Source of the DNA: Doris montereyensis
Taxonomy: Eukaryota; Mollusca; Gastropoda; Nudibranchia; Dorididae
Direction of reading: 5' to 3'
Assembly (NCBI GenBank): GCA_037039925.1
Contig: JAXRKP010001692.1
Coordinates: 10,001-74,000 of the forward strand
DNA length: 64,000 bases
Shown here: in pieces, positions 12,001 to 25,200 of the stretch
Layout: every line of letters begins with the position of its first letter
How positions within the stretch are numbered: position 1 is the first letter of the stretch
The notes under the pieces: model-generated
Told to the model about the DNA's origin: nothing
What the model saw: the letters and a program-made list of their open reading frames with translations, nothing else
Databases searched by the model: none
Program-made: the position numbers and the translations under genes

Positions 12001-15000
12001 TTAGTTTAATTTACCTTTATTCAAATAAAACTGTTTGATCATCAATAGTAACTGTTACCATCATCCAATTATTGTTCGTTATTATCATTGTTGTGTTTTT
12101 GGGGTATTGACTACCTCCCTGAAGATTATAAAATTGTGTGCTGCAAATGGAAATATAATCGTTTAAATAAAAATTACAAGAGGGGTAAAGTACAAAATAA
12201 AAATAATTACATCATGTATAGAACTTAAGCTATTTATTAACAATGCATGTACAAGTACAATTAGTTTAATGGGTTTGCTTTAAAAAAAATAGGTCGTGTT
12301 TCAAAGATTTATTGAAGGATTTAACAGTTTCCTTCGATTTGTCTCCGGAAGCAGACTGTCCGGAACTTTTGGGGCAGAGAATTCTAAAGAGCTCGCCATC
12401 ATAGGATTTTAGACACATTCTTGGAAATTCTAAAATTGTGTCATTGAGGAGTGAAAAAATTTTATGTAAAAGTTTAGTTAGGTACTTAGGTCCAGAATCA
12501 TTGAGACATTTGTATGCCAATGTGGCAATTTTATGTAGAACTCTATTTAGAATTGAGCAGAATTAATTTGATTAGAAAGTATGTATCAAACAGAGTTGTA
12601 ATCACTCTTATTGTGTCATTGTTCTTTTCAAAATGGACTACTGCAACGCCTTCTTTTTGGTCTCCTTCTGAAAGACTGAAAAAGCTACAGAGAATTCAAA
12701 CTTTCGCTGCCAGAATTGTTTTCAAAGAGAAAATCTGATCACATCTCACCACTTCTCCAATCCCTCCACTGGCTTCACATGAAGCAAAGAATTGAACATA
12801 AAATTGCCACATTGGCATACAAATGTCTCAAATAATATTTGTATCTTAAGCCTTTTAGATTTTAGTGCTGCTTTCGATACTATTGATCACGACATTTTTT
12901 CTGAACAGCTTGAAATCATCTTTTAAAATATCTAGCACTGTTTTATTCTGGTTTGAGTCATATTTAAAGAACAGAAAACATTGCGTCAAGATAAAAGACA
13001 AATTTTAAAGTTATCTAAACTCCATTTCGGTGTGTCACAAGAATCCATGTTAGGTCCCATTCTGTTTACCTTATACACCCAAGAAGTAGTTCAAATAATA
13101 CAAAAACATGATATTATGTACCATCTCTATGCTGAAGACATTCAGTTTTATATCAAAACAAACATCAATGACCTTTCCCCTAACATTGTAAGTCTTGAAC
13201 ATTGTATCTCAGACATAAAAGATTGATGACCAAAAACACACTCCAACTAAATGAATCCAAAACAGAATGTCTAGTCATGAAAAGACCATCCGATAAAAGA
13301 ATTAGTGAAAAGAATGACATAATCAATGTAAATGGCAATAAAATTATTCCAATGGACACCGCCAAAATTAGGCCGTAGTATTTTATAAAAATTTGTTAAT
13401 GTCGAACTATATTAACTTATGACATAAATATTTTGTCAGGTAGCTCACTATCAGATACGTTTGTTGACAGTGCACGTTCATCTTTTCGTCCTAGCAATTC
13501 ATTTGTGATATGAACAACTTAAATTGCAATTTTTTACATTTGTCAATTTTAAATTGTAAAATTTTCTTTTTGCATCTTCACATATAATTATCAGTTTTTT
13601 TCTGTAGTAATTGTAAATACCTCTGTGGACGGCTAATGAAGAAACTTCAGAATTGGAGAAATAGTAGGGTCTTTCACTTTTGTTCTCAACACCATTCTGA
13701 CGGCTTTGTTTTGAAGTTTCTGTAAAGGGTCTGTGGTGTATTTGGGGAGGCCATGAATCGATGGGTTGCAATAGTCTAGACGACTAGTTGTTAAACTGTA
13801 TGTCGGATTAACGGGAGTAGATTTTTTATTGCTTTTATTAGATTTATTGAACACACTTAGCATGCTCCCTGTAGATCAACTTCACATAAATCATATATAT
13901 TTAAACAATACTCTTATATATATCTGTTGACATACTTTTTGGCTTCGATTTGTCCCTTAAATTCTTAAATAAATCGGAGTGATAAACCATTTACTTACTG
14001 TTGCAGGGAAATTTACTCAGTAGCACTTGACATGTAAAAGTAAAAGGCAATCCATCATGCCATGGTAGCTTTTCATCCCCCCTAACGACTGAAGAATAGG
14101 AGACCAAAGAAAGAAATCAATTGATTTCATCATCATATTCTAACCCTAAACCTAGCTTAACCTAACCTAACCTTCTTACTAGCCTCAAGTTAAGACACAG
14201 TTGTCTGATTTGCATGGCTTTGCTTCATACTGAAGACCAGCGTGGTCATGGCTGCATTGCAAGATTTATCAGACAGTGATCAGACATTTGATGAGAAACT
14301 GAGCACTCCTATTAGTCTCCTGCAGCCTGAACACGTGATTAGAAAAGTGATTTACAAGAAATTTCTTTTATCTGTTACAGGCATCATCAATCCGCAACTC
14401 TTCTTTGTTGTCAATTATTTTTATTTTAAACAAATGAGTTCTGAAAGAAATTAAGTCTGAAGGCAGGTGAGAATAACATCTTTTGTAAGATGAAATTGAT
14501 TCAAGAGGCTCACAGTTCACAATCATGTCTAGCACCAGATATTGGAACCCATTATATTTATAGATTGGGGGAAAGTTATCAGTGTTGCTAAAAGAACAAG
14601 ACGTGGAAATGACTTGTTGTGAAAACATTCATTTGGTGGAAAAGGATCCAAGCAAAAATATAGTCTATGACTATAATGAGGATTTGTCTAGATTTATAAG
14701 CCCAGTACCTATTTTATCACCCAAGAGGAATGTGTATATCATGTGGTCTCTTCCTCTTCTCACATACTTATAATACAGACCTTATTTCATTGTTTAACTC
14801 TCTCCCTTCAAAACTGATAATTTTGTCAACATAGTCGCACTATTTTATTCAATTTCACTTTCATTTCTTGACATATCACAGAGTAATGTATACAATGTTG
14901 TTTTATCATGACTCAGAGAATTGTGAAATTTGATATATGTTAACAGGTGGCGATGATCGGCGTTTATTACTGTGGAATGTATGGAAAACTGTTTTTGATG

Positions 15001-18000
15001 GGAAAGCCCCATGGTCAATTGACACACAGCACATGAGCAACATCAACTCGTGTTCATTTGATTGTATCAATAAAACCGTTGTAACTGGAGGTAAATGTGT
15101 TTAAATAGTTTAATAAAAGCACTCTTTTTAACATTTAAATACGGACTAAAGTGGGAGAATAAACAGAAGGAAGGTTTCATGGTATATATAGGCACACAAT
15201 TGAAACTGAAAGATGAAATATCAGTGCCTATATTAGTGATTTATTTAAATTAATTCATTTACAAGATTTTTATATTTCTTCATCAAGAAATACGGCAATG
15301 GCATCTGTTTCACCCATACTTCACAACTTGGTCTCAATCCAAACCTGACTCTTTCAGCTCTGTTTTATTTTTACCCCTTTCAGTCCTTTCTTGCATTTCT
15401 TTCCTTAAGCTTATGGACCTATGGCTTTGCTTCTCTAGCGTGACTTCTTCCTTATGCCTTTCAGGCAACTGCAAAGTTTACCATTTTCAGGACTTTTCCT
15501 CTAATGAGCATCTTAATTTTTTTTTAAATTTGATTAGTCTTGACGCTTTTCTAATTTTTTTTTCCGTTGCATTATCAATCATGTCTCTTCTAGGCAGTAG
15601 TACAGACAGTCTAGTTGTAGGCTGACTTCTTTGAGACTCTGAGGTCATTGTTTCAAGGTATGACATTGTGTTGTAGGGAAAGACACTTTACATCACACGA
15701 TTTTTTTCACTCGACTGAGGCGCAAATGGGCTCAGGTGCAAATGGGGTACCCATTGCTTTAGGTAGGAGGCAAAACTTGCCATGGATGACAGACCAAAAT
15801 TCCTGTCTGCCAGAGAGCGTGATTTTGAATCATCTGTTCTACTTTAAAAAATATTCCAGAACATGGGAATGAGTTCCTGCTTTCTTATGACCACATAATA
15901 GACAGATGTAAAGTTCTATACAAACTAGATGAAATTTATCTCATCTCAATATTAATTGATCACAAAAACTGTTGTCGCCTTATTTCCTTTAGGTCTGTCA
16001 TAACGGTTTCTCTTTTGTTTTTTCTACTAACTAGATCTTTAAATGTTTAATCTGTGTAATTCCTTTTTACATTACATTTTTTTAAACAATTACCATTCTC
16101 ATTATATCCCTTGCTTACCATAAAATAATCCACATGATCTATTTCACATTGCTCATGTATGGGTTGTGTTTGTAACAAGCAAAAAGTACTTTTGTATTTC
16201 TCACTCATTTATGATTCAGCTGGCAACAGATGAGGCTAATTTCATAATTCAGCAAACATGATGCCTTTTTTTTAGATTGTTACATTTGATTGAATTTTTT
16301 GTATCTATAGATTAGATTTTAACAATTTTTTGTTAAGGCTACATTAAAATCTTGATTTTTCTTGTTTTCATAATGCAGGAAGCGATGGGCGAGTTATTGT
16401 TCATGACATTGCAACGTAAGTGTAAACTTGCTTTTGTTTCCATCTGGAGGATTTTCAGGGGTTTTTTTTTTTCTTCTTTACTTGTTCACAAACCCAGTTA
16501 TTTCTGTATTTTAATAAATTGTCGTACTTAAATTTTCCTACAAATAGTTTTTCAATATGGGATTTTTCAGCCTCTGAAATTTACTATTTATGGGGAAATT
16601 TTGATGACAGGCACATTAGCAGCTGTTATGGGCAGCATGAAAGGATTATTTGTATTTGTTTCTTATAGGTTACTAAAAATGCACACTCGAAAATGATAAT
16701 GATGTGCATTATGTCAAAATTGAAGGAATATTTATAGATAAAGAGGACCTCCAGTTTGTGTCTTAGTTCATATTTAAATTGAATCACGGTGAAATAACAA
16801 TTGTCAAACATGAAAGAATTAATATAGGAAAATTTATAGAGGCTGTGTTTAGTTTTCCAGTTTTCTCGTTTAGTGTAACTATTTTATCAAATTCTTTCTT
16901 TCAGTTTAAAGACTGTTTCTGTGTATGGTCTGAGTGACATGGTATTCTGTTTGTCAGCCGATCCAATCAATTCTACGATCATAGCCCTGGCCAGTGATGA
17001 TGGTAAAGTTCAAATCCTTGACACACGTTTGCCAATTGACAGTGGTAAGTCTGCTTTTTCTTTTGAAATATTCCATGTCACTAAAACGAAAATGTATGCA
17101 GCACTCATTGGACCCTGATTGCTAGGCTTGCTATTGACTCTCTTACTTTCGTTGCGAGCAGGAAAGGAAAAATACTTACTTACATATTCGTTAATTTCAT
17201 GTCTTGCTATGATTTCATTGATAATGCAATATCCTGTACTTGACTTTATTTTGCTTTGCCTTTTATGCATTAGGCATTTTGCACAATCAGTAAGGTCATG
17301 AGTTGAAATCACAAGTCTCTGGTTTGAAAGCTTTTCGGTTTTGCTCTCAGCATTTCCACTTTACTTGGGTATTAATGAGTACCTGGCTATTAGCAAGGAG
17401 GCATATGCTGTCAAAAGTTAGTTAAAAGACCTCCTGCGTCCCTCTTTTCAACACCCCCCCCCCCCCCTCTACCTTTATCAGAATTTAGAAAGAGTTTGAA
17501 TGAAAGGGTTTACTGAAGGAGACATTATGTCTAGTCACTGATCTTACACTTCCCTTATTATTTCTATTGGTCTATCATACTTTTTATGTAAAGTTCCTCC
17601 AAGGCCATTACGATTACGGCCCATAAAGCCGCAGCAGGTGATAGCAATCACTTCCTGTGCAGGTTGCTACTCTGACGCAGGTTTTACTCCCAAGCTAGCG
17701 CTTGCACCCATTTGCACCTAGGTCGAGTGGGGAAAATGTATGCTGAATGTCTTTCCCAAGGAACACAACATCGGGCCTAGATCGTTAGGATTTAAACCTG
17801 TGTCCTCATGATCTCAAGTCCAGCAGTCTAACCACTCGGCCACAGACGTCACTGTACTTTTTATGTACATGTGTTTGTTTATAAATGTTTGAAAGTGAAA
17901 ATTCATAACTGTGTTGTAAACTGTAAATAATGTACAGTTTATGTTCAACTCTGACTTGACAAATTTGATTGTTGCTGTGGGAATTCCTAATATTTAGGTT

Positions 18001-19158
18001 CAAAATGTATTGTCTTCTATGTCACTAATGCACCATTCTTTCAGCCTTTAATAGACATTTATTCAAATACCTCATCCCCATGAGGTAAAATTAATGAGAC
18101 ATTTACATTTACGTTCACAGGTCTTTGTGTCGTAGCAGACCTTGGGGCAACAATGCATTCTGTTATGTTCAATCCGTCTGAGCCAAGATTTATAGCCACC
18201 GCCAATTCAAAACATGGAGTTGCTTTGTGGGATGTCCGCAAGCCACGGTAGGGTGTAATATGTTTTCTTCTTATTTTTTTCTTTTTTTCTTCTTTTCTTA
18301 ATTTGTGTGCTTTTCTCACCCTTTCTTTCTTCATGTGTACATTTATCTTGATTAAATTCTAATTTTAATCTTTTCAGCTTTATAGACTTTATCAGTAATA
18401 CAGCAGCATCGCCTAAATGCTCACTGCCTTAATGTCCATTTCGCCTAAATGCCCGTAATCTCAGAGGAACCAAATTTGTTTCTATATAAATTGCCCCTCT
18501 AAATGCCCATTTTTGCCTAAATGCCCGGTCTCAACGGCAACTGCAGGTATCATTTTCTCCAAATTATCACAAAAAACGTCGGTAATTGATTACAAATCCT
18601 TTTTTATCATACATAATGTAATCCCCTCACTAATAGGGCTTTTTGCCCGTTAATGTGCCATGCATTGTAACCACCCTTCATTACCTATCCATTGTAATGG
18701 AATAAAACATGACCAGTCTTCTCTTCATAACTCCACCCACTGTACAGCACAGCCTTTGTTCCATTGGATCAATGGTTTGTCACTGGGCAATTAGAATTGA
18801 AGTCTTTCGGACTCTGCCCACGGCTCTTTCTTGATGTCATAAGTCGCATGCAATCACCTGGTGTTTTTAATAGACCGGGCACGCATCGCGATCGAGGAAC
18901 AAGGTGAGAACAGTTTTATTGCCCCATCTTGCATTGGCTGTATCCATTGTGCCTTCGGGTCTTCGTGACATGGGATGGTCAATTCGCCCACATACTCACT
19001 ACCTCAGTGCTAAAGAACTAATTGCTTTCCAGATGTACCTATTTTTCGAATTACATTTTTAGTAAATGTTGAATTTCTGCGCCATACTGAAACCAGGAAG
19101 AACTCCCTTGGTGATCACCCCTCTCCTTTATCTCTCTCTGTCCTATCTTTCTGTCCTT

Positions 19159-19253
<95 letters not shown>

Positions 19254-22200
19254 TTCTCTCTTTCTCTCTCTCTGTCTCTCTCATCACCCAATCTCCCCAC
19301 CCCCAAAATTGTTGCCCCTGACGTACTTTCGCCTAAATGCCCGTTTTGCCTAAATGCCCATGTTCTCTGCTTCCCGAGCACCGGACATTTAGGCGGTCAC
19401 TACTGTATCAACAAGTTAATAGTTTATAAAAGAGAGAAAAAGAATTGATATTTGATAACAAAACCATGCTCAGAGGGCTTTGTGACTTTATCATGAAGAT
19501 GTAGCAAATAGTATTGCCAGAAGCGATTAAAAAAAGGATGAATGAGAACTAGACTTCTCATAGATGAACGTAATATTCTGGGTTGAAGCTTTCATTACAT
19601 AGACAAAAAGAACTACCCTATAATTTTATTTAATATGCAAATGTTGTTTATACTATAGAGAAACGATGTGGAAAAGGAATAGAAGAGGGAAGAAAGAACA
19701 TTGAAAATTTAAGTTGAATAATATTGAGAGGTATGTGAGAAAATAAGACATTTTTCATTTTGATACGATTTAACGACCTCCTGCTGACATCCTACAAGGG
19801 CTTGCCGAAAATCAGAGACATTGCTACAAATCGACACGAAAGGAACATCTTTTGCATAGAATCAGGAAGGCGGTTGAGACTCTGAAGTTTGATGACTGAG
19901 CGAGCGGGGCGGCCTTAAGTAAGTAAGTAATATGATTTAAATAAGTCTGTGCCGTAATCTGGTTTCTTTCTTCTTTTCCAGAGATACTTTCATCAAAGGT
20001 GGTATACGAAACTGCATGAGTGTTCGTTTCAATACCCGAGGTGATCAGCTTCTAGTCTTGCGGAGGAGAGGCTGTCCCGTTTTGTATGACATGTCAGCCA
20101 TGCACTCCATCTGCAAGTTTGACTACAAAAGCTACTACAACGCCTGCACCTTGAAAAGCGCTAGTTTTGCTGGCTTGCAAGATGAGGTAGGTTGTGTAAT
20201 AATATCCGTAGTCTATTGGTGGAAAAATAGAAAGTACAAATACAGAATAGTGGTGATTGAGTACAATTTCAACAAGTTTTAACTCCTTACTTCTTTTTTT
20301 TTCTTCTCACTTGTCGGTTAAAATCATATTTTATTATGATATATACACTTTGATAACACAAATCAGCCACAGTGTCATAAGTGACAATAACTGCCAAATC
20401 CATTGATAAAGACAGAACAACATGTTCTGTGTTTATTGGTGGAGTTGTCACTTATTGTCATTTATCACTTTTATACACTTTGATAATATGATTAAAAGAA
20501 AAACATATGTATTTTTTTATTCTTGTTCTAAGGGATTAAGGGACATTTTTTTTTCGAGCCAGACATTGATGGGTGGGTGACTCAGTAATCCAGAGGCAAG
20601 GTGTCATCCTCTCACTCTCAACTAGAAGTTTGTGGTTTCAAGCCCGGACGGTTGAATCATTTTCTTGAGATATTTTTTCAAGTAAAACCTACCCTCGTGG
20701 TCCAGGTAGATGGATTGACACCTAGTCCTGTCAGAGGTGGACAATAAATAGGAGGCTCTGTGTTCAGGTCACAACACTCTGTGCATGTTAAAGATTTCTT
20801 GGCTGTTTACAGGGCAGTCCTGGCAAAATAAAAAAATTCTACCAAAGCCCCCTAGATCACCTTAGTTATGGAAATGGGTAAAATCAAATCAAAATCATTC
20901 ATGGGTTGTTGGATTTTTAAAAAATTCTTAGACACAAGGGCTACTGTTGAGTCCTACTTTTTTTTCTTTTCGGGCTATTATCATTCTGCTTCCTTTGTTT
21001 CACCCGAAAGTTTTTGTGTAGGATGGGCAAGTGTTGCTGGTAGGTCCTACTTCTTTCTTCTTACTCTTTCATTTGTCTTTTATCTTGCTGTTTCCTCTTG
21101 ATTCCCCTGAGACCACCATAATGGTGGATGGGGGGTAAATTTCAATTGAACAAAAATCAAACAGGCGTAGGGTGGACAGGACATTGTCATTATGCACCAA
21201 TTTTTGGTCAAAGCTAGAAGAAACAGTTTTTGCTATGCAAAAAGCTTTCTTTGTTTTTCAGTATTAAATCGTAAATTGTTTTTATTGTTATCATAGTGTA
21301 GCCACGTTCACTCGATGCTCAAGAGTACTAGGTCTGGTTTTCTATGCATTGCAAGAGAACGTGATGAGTTTTTACCCTTTTTTCCCACACCTCTATGTTC
21401 ATCAATCACCTTGCTTTGCCCTTTCCACAATTCTGAATAAATTATCCAGAGAATACAAGCATTTTACTAACCTCAGTTATGAACCGGGTAAAGAATTTGC
21501 TCAAAGTTTAGTCATGATTTAGTCGTTTTCATCTTATTGACTATGTACCTATTTCTATATCATGGCGGAGGAACTTCTCTTTTAATTACGTTGATTATTA
21601 ATTTGCATGTGAATTAATGAGCAAGAAATAATGGGTTTTCTTTTTTGTATATTGAGGTTTTTGTCTTTCTCTTTTAATTTTATAGTTTGTGATGTCAGGC
21701 TCTGATGATTTTTGTGTGTACCTGTGGAAGATTCCAGATAACTCAAAAGATTCCTGTAAGTAGAAACATATGTACATTTTGTCGTCGACAATGTCCTATT
21801 ACGCCAAAAGTCCCTTTACTTTAAATGTAAGAAGAAACATTTATATGAAAGAAAAGTAGTCAAATGTGTGCATAGTTTTTCCATTGGCAGCACGCTGAAT
21901 ATAAAATGTATTGACTACTGGGGGGGGGGGGGGATTGATAGATTTGCCTTTCCATGAAGTGGATGAGCTTTTTCAAGAGCCACTTGTCTCAGCAATCAGC
22001 TGCGTCTCATCAATAACAAATTTAAAAAATACAACCACAAGACTTTCTTTCTTCAGTAATTCGTTTACATATGTTGCAGTTGCACTTTGTTAGCTTTGAT
22101 GGAAAAATTTACAATTACATTTGTTTCTTTTCCTTTTTGTGATAAATTCCACTCTATTTTCATTGACTTGTTATATAAATGCAATCAGTCATGAGTCAGT

Positions 22201-25200
22201 TATATCCATTTTGTTTGAGGAAGAACGTAAAGGGGGACTTAAATGATTGATTGATTGTTGACATGAAAACTCATTTTTTATGAACTCAATATGTAAGTAA
22301 AGTAACGTTCCTTCAACTCCACGGCAGTTACAGCCCATAGAGCCAGGTTTTATCCTGGTTTCTATAGCATGAAGTGGAACAGGTAATAATAATCATAAAT
22401 ATGGCATGTAATGAATGTAAACAATGTTGAGTTGTTTTTTTTTACCATACCTACTGAAGGGAAAGTGAAACTGCAATAATTCTCAAAATGTATGACATTA
22501 AAGGACTGAGAGGTGTGCCTGTCTTTCATGTTCTTATGTGTGCCTTGTAATAATTTACGCAATTTTCATTTCAGATGTCAACTCAGAGCCTCACATGATA
22601 CTCAAGGGTCATCGATCCATCGTCAATCAAGTTCGCTATTGTCCCCATAACCAAATGATTTTGTCCTCCGGTGTTGAAAAGCTCATCAAGGTATAATTCC
22701 GTTTTTATAAAGCTGTATTTTAGATGTGTTTTTTGTAAATATTTTATAGATGTTTTATTTGGATGAAAATTCTGTTCTTGTGCTCATCTGTTAGTTTACA
22801 TTTAGGACACGGAAGAATGAGAAGATTTGTGGGACATCTGTCTTCGTGTGGGTCTTTTTTAAAGTTTTCTTTTCATTATTTTATTCTGAGATTTGGGGGG
22901 GGGGGTTGTTGATTTCTTTTGCTTTCTTTTTTTCATACAATTGAAATTAAATAAATGACAGGACTTATCAACCATTCAAGAGTTACAACATTTTCTCACT
23001 TGCTGCCATCGGCTTTGTTAGTTTTTAATGTTATTTTTATTTTGTGGGATGGGGAGGAGGAGGTTGCCTTTAGTCTTACTACCACAGCACTTTAACTAAA
23101 TGAAAATGACTGGCAACAAAACTATTTCATCTCTCACAGTGGACTTTGACTACATCGTTCCTTTCAGATGTAATTATTTTTGCAAATTAAATATATGGGG
23201 TGGAGGTGAGCGGAGGAAAGACAGACATACAGGTACACGGAAATAAACAGATTAGGCACATTCATAGATAACATTTGTAATTTATCAATCATAAAATCTG
23301 ACGAGTACTTTTCTTCAGAACAGTCTTTGATTTTCACTTAGCATTTTTTTAAAGATTTCACTTACATTGCCCGAGAAAATAACAGCTTAAATTTAAATAG
23401 CTTAGTCACATGCCTGTCATTATCAATGACTGTGAGAAAGAAGATAAAAATTATTTATATCAATTTTGTGTATGGTGTTGAAAACATTTAATTGGTAAAT
23501 AACATGGCAAGCTATCACACGAACAACATCATTTAATTCTTTTCTGTTTTCTTTTCTTTTATCAGATGTGGACTCCATATGCCTTGCCAGGCAGCACTGG
23601 TCACTTGAAACATTCACGTCGCTATGGTGATGATGACGAAAAAGAGCGCAACACTTACAGTCACGAGGAGTACATTCATATGGTTCTTCGGGCCGGAAGC
23701 TTCCTGTCTCATGACTACAGCAATGGCAACACAGACGAGGAGCCGTGTATGATAGCATTTTTCGATAGTTTGATTCAGAGAGAAGTGGAGCAAAGTGCAG
23801 AGGAAAGTGACAACAGCACGGACAGTGTCAAGGAAAAGAGCGCCCAGGCCACAGCGCACGCTCGTGCCAGTGACGACGAGGAAGGCGGCGTTGGATCGCA
23901 ACAGGCTGCAGCCCCAAGGAGAGCATCTGTCTCTGCCTCCGCCTCTGCCTCCGCCTCTGCCTCCGCCTCTGCTTCCACCTCCACCTCTACCTCCACCTCC
24001 ACCTCGAGAAACCGCAGAGCTGCGTCCAGTGTCACTGATCACCAAGCCGCAAACAGCAGGCGCTCTACAAGAACTAGAGAATCGTCCGGTCAGGACTCTC
24101 CGTCCTCTTCAGACAGCGCTAGCGATGTTGACGAAATATTAAGTGCGATGTACAATCGATACATGCATTCAAGGGACCAGGCCACTATTACAGCCGGGCC
24201 CTCTGGGAAGAAAATTTCCAACGTGATCGCTCAGCGGAAACACAAAGAGAAAACCACGCTCAAGGCTTCTGTTGTCCCGCAGGAAGACCAGCAGCAAGCC
24301 ACATTAGAGGCGCTCTGCACTGGTGATCTATACTATCGCGACAATACCAGAAGTATGAGTGTCCTTGCCGATGTTATCGACAACTTTGTGGATAACCTTG
24401 TTGCCAGTGATTTCAGAAGTGACCAAAGCCTTAGCGATACCAATGATGGAGGAGGAGGTATGTACAGTGTCTCTTCCTCTAATACAAATCCTCAGTCAAA
24501 TCAAGCAATTGTACCCACAGTAAATCCGCCTGGTGAGGAAGACAGCTCAGCTAATCCTTCTTCATTTTCTCCCATGTCATCAGCATCAGTCAATATGTCC
24601 AGTAATTTCAGGGGTGCCATTAATCGTAGTGATCTCAGCAATATTCGCCAAAGGGAACGGGATTTGTACGTTGCAGAGCTGGAGGCATTTTCCTCACGTG
24701 TGTCTTCAAGCAGCTCTGATTCAAATGCACAAACAAAAGATGGAAACAGTTCCCAAGTCAAAGAGCGAGAAAGATCTACCAAGTTGAAACCATTCAGTCG
24801 TCGTAAGGTCAAATGCATTCACCATCAAGTGATGAATCATCTGAATCTGATGCAACAACAAAAGCATCAAAAATTGACTCTGTTGTGAATAGTAAAAAAA
24901 CGAAAGAAAAGATGTAAAACCGCCTCGGCAAATTTGCCTCAAACTTCATCCAGTCTTTCTGCCTCTAACTCTAACAGTGACGCATCCCAACAGAGGCCTA
25001 GCAATACCAATGATGGAGGAGGAGGAGGAGGCATGTACAGTGTCTCTTCCTCTAATACAAATCCTCAGTCAAGTCAAGCAATTGTACCCACGGTAAATCC
25101 GCCTAGTGAGGGAGACGGCCCGGCTAATCCTTCTTCATTTTCTCCCATGTCATCAGCGTCACTCAATATGTCCAGTAATTTCAGGGGTGCCATTAATCGT

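Noticed and set aside
14140..14175. Telomere-like CCTAACCTAACC run
   Set aside because: Only a few irregular units within an intron; not a telomere.
23614..24045. Antisense open frame rich in Gly-Arg opposite DCAF5
   Set aside because: Mirror of the Ser/Ala/Thr-rich codons of the DCAF5 tail.
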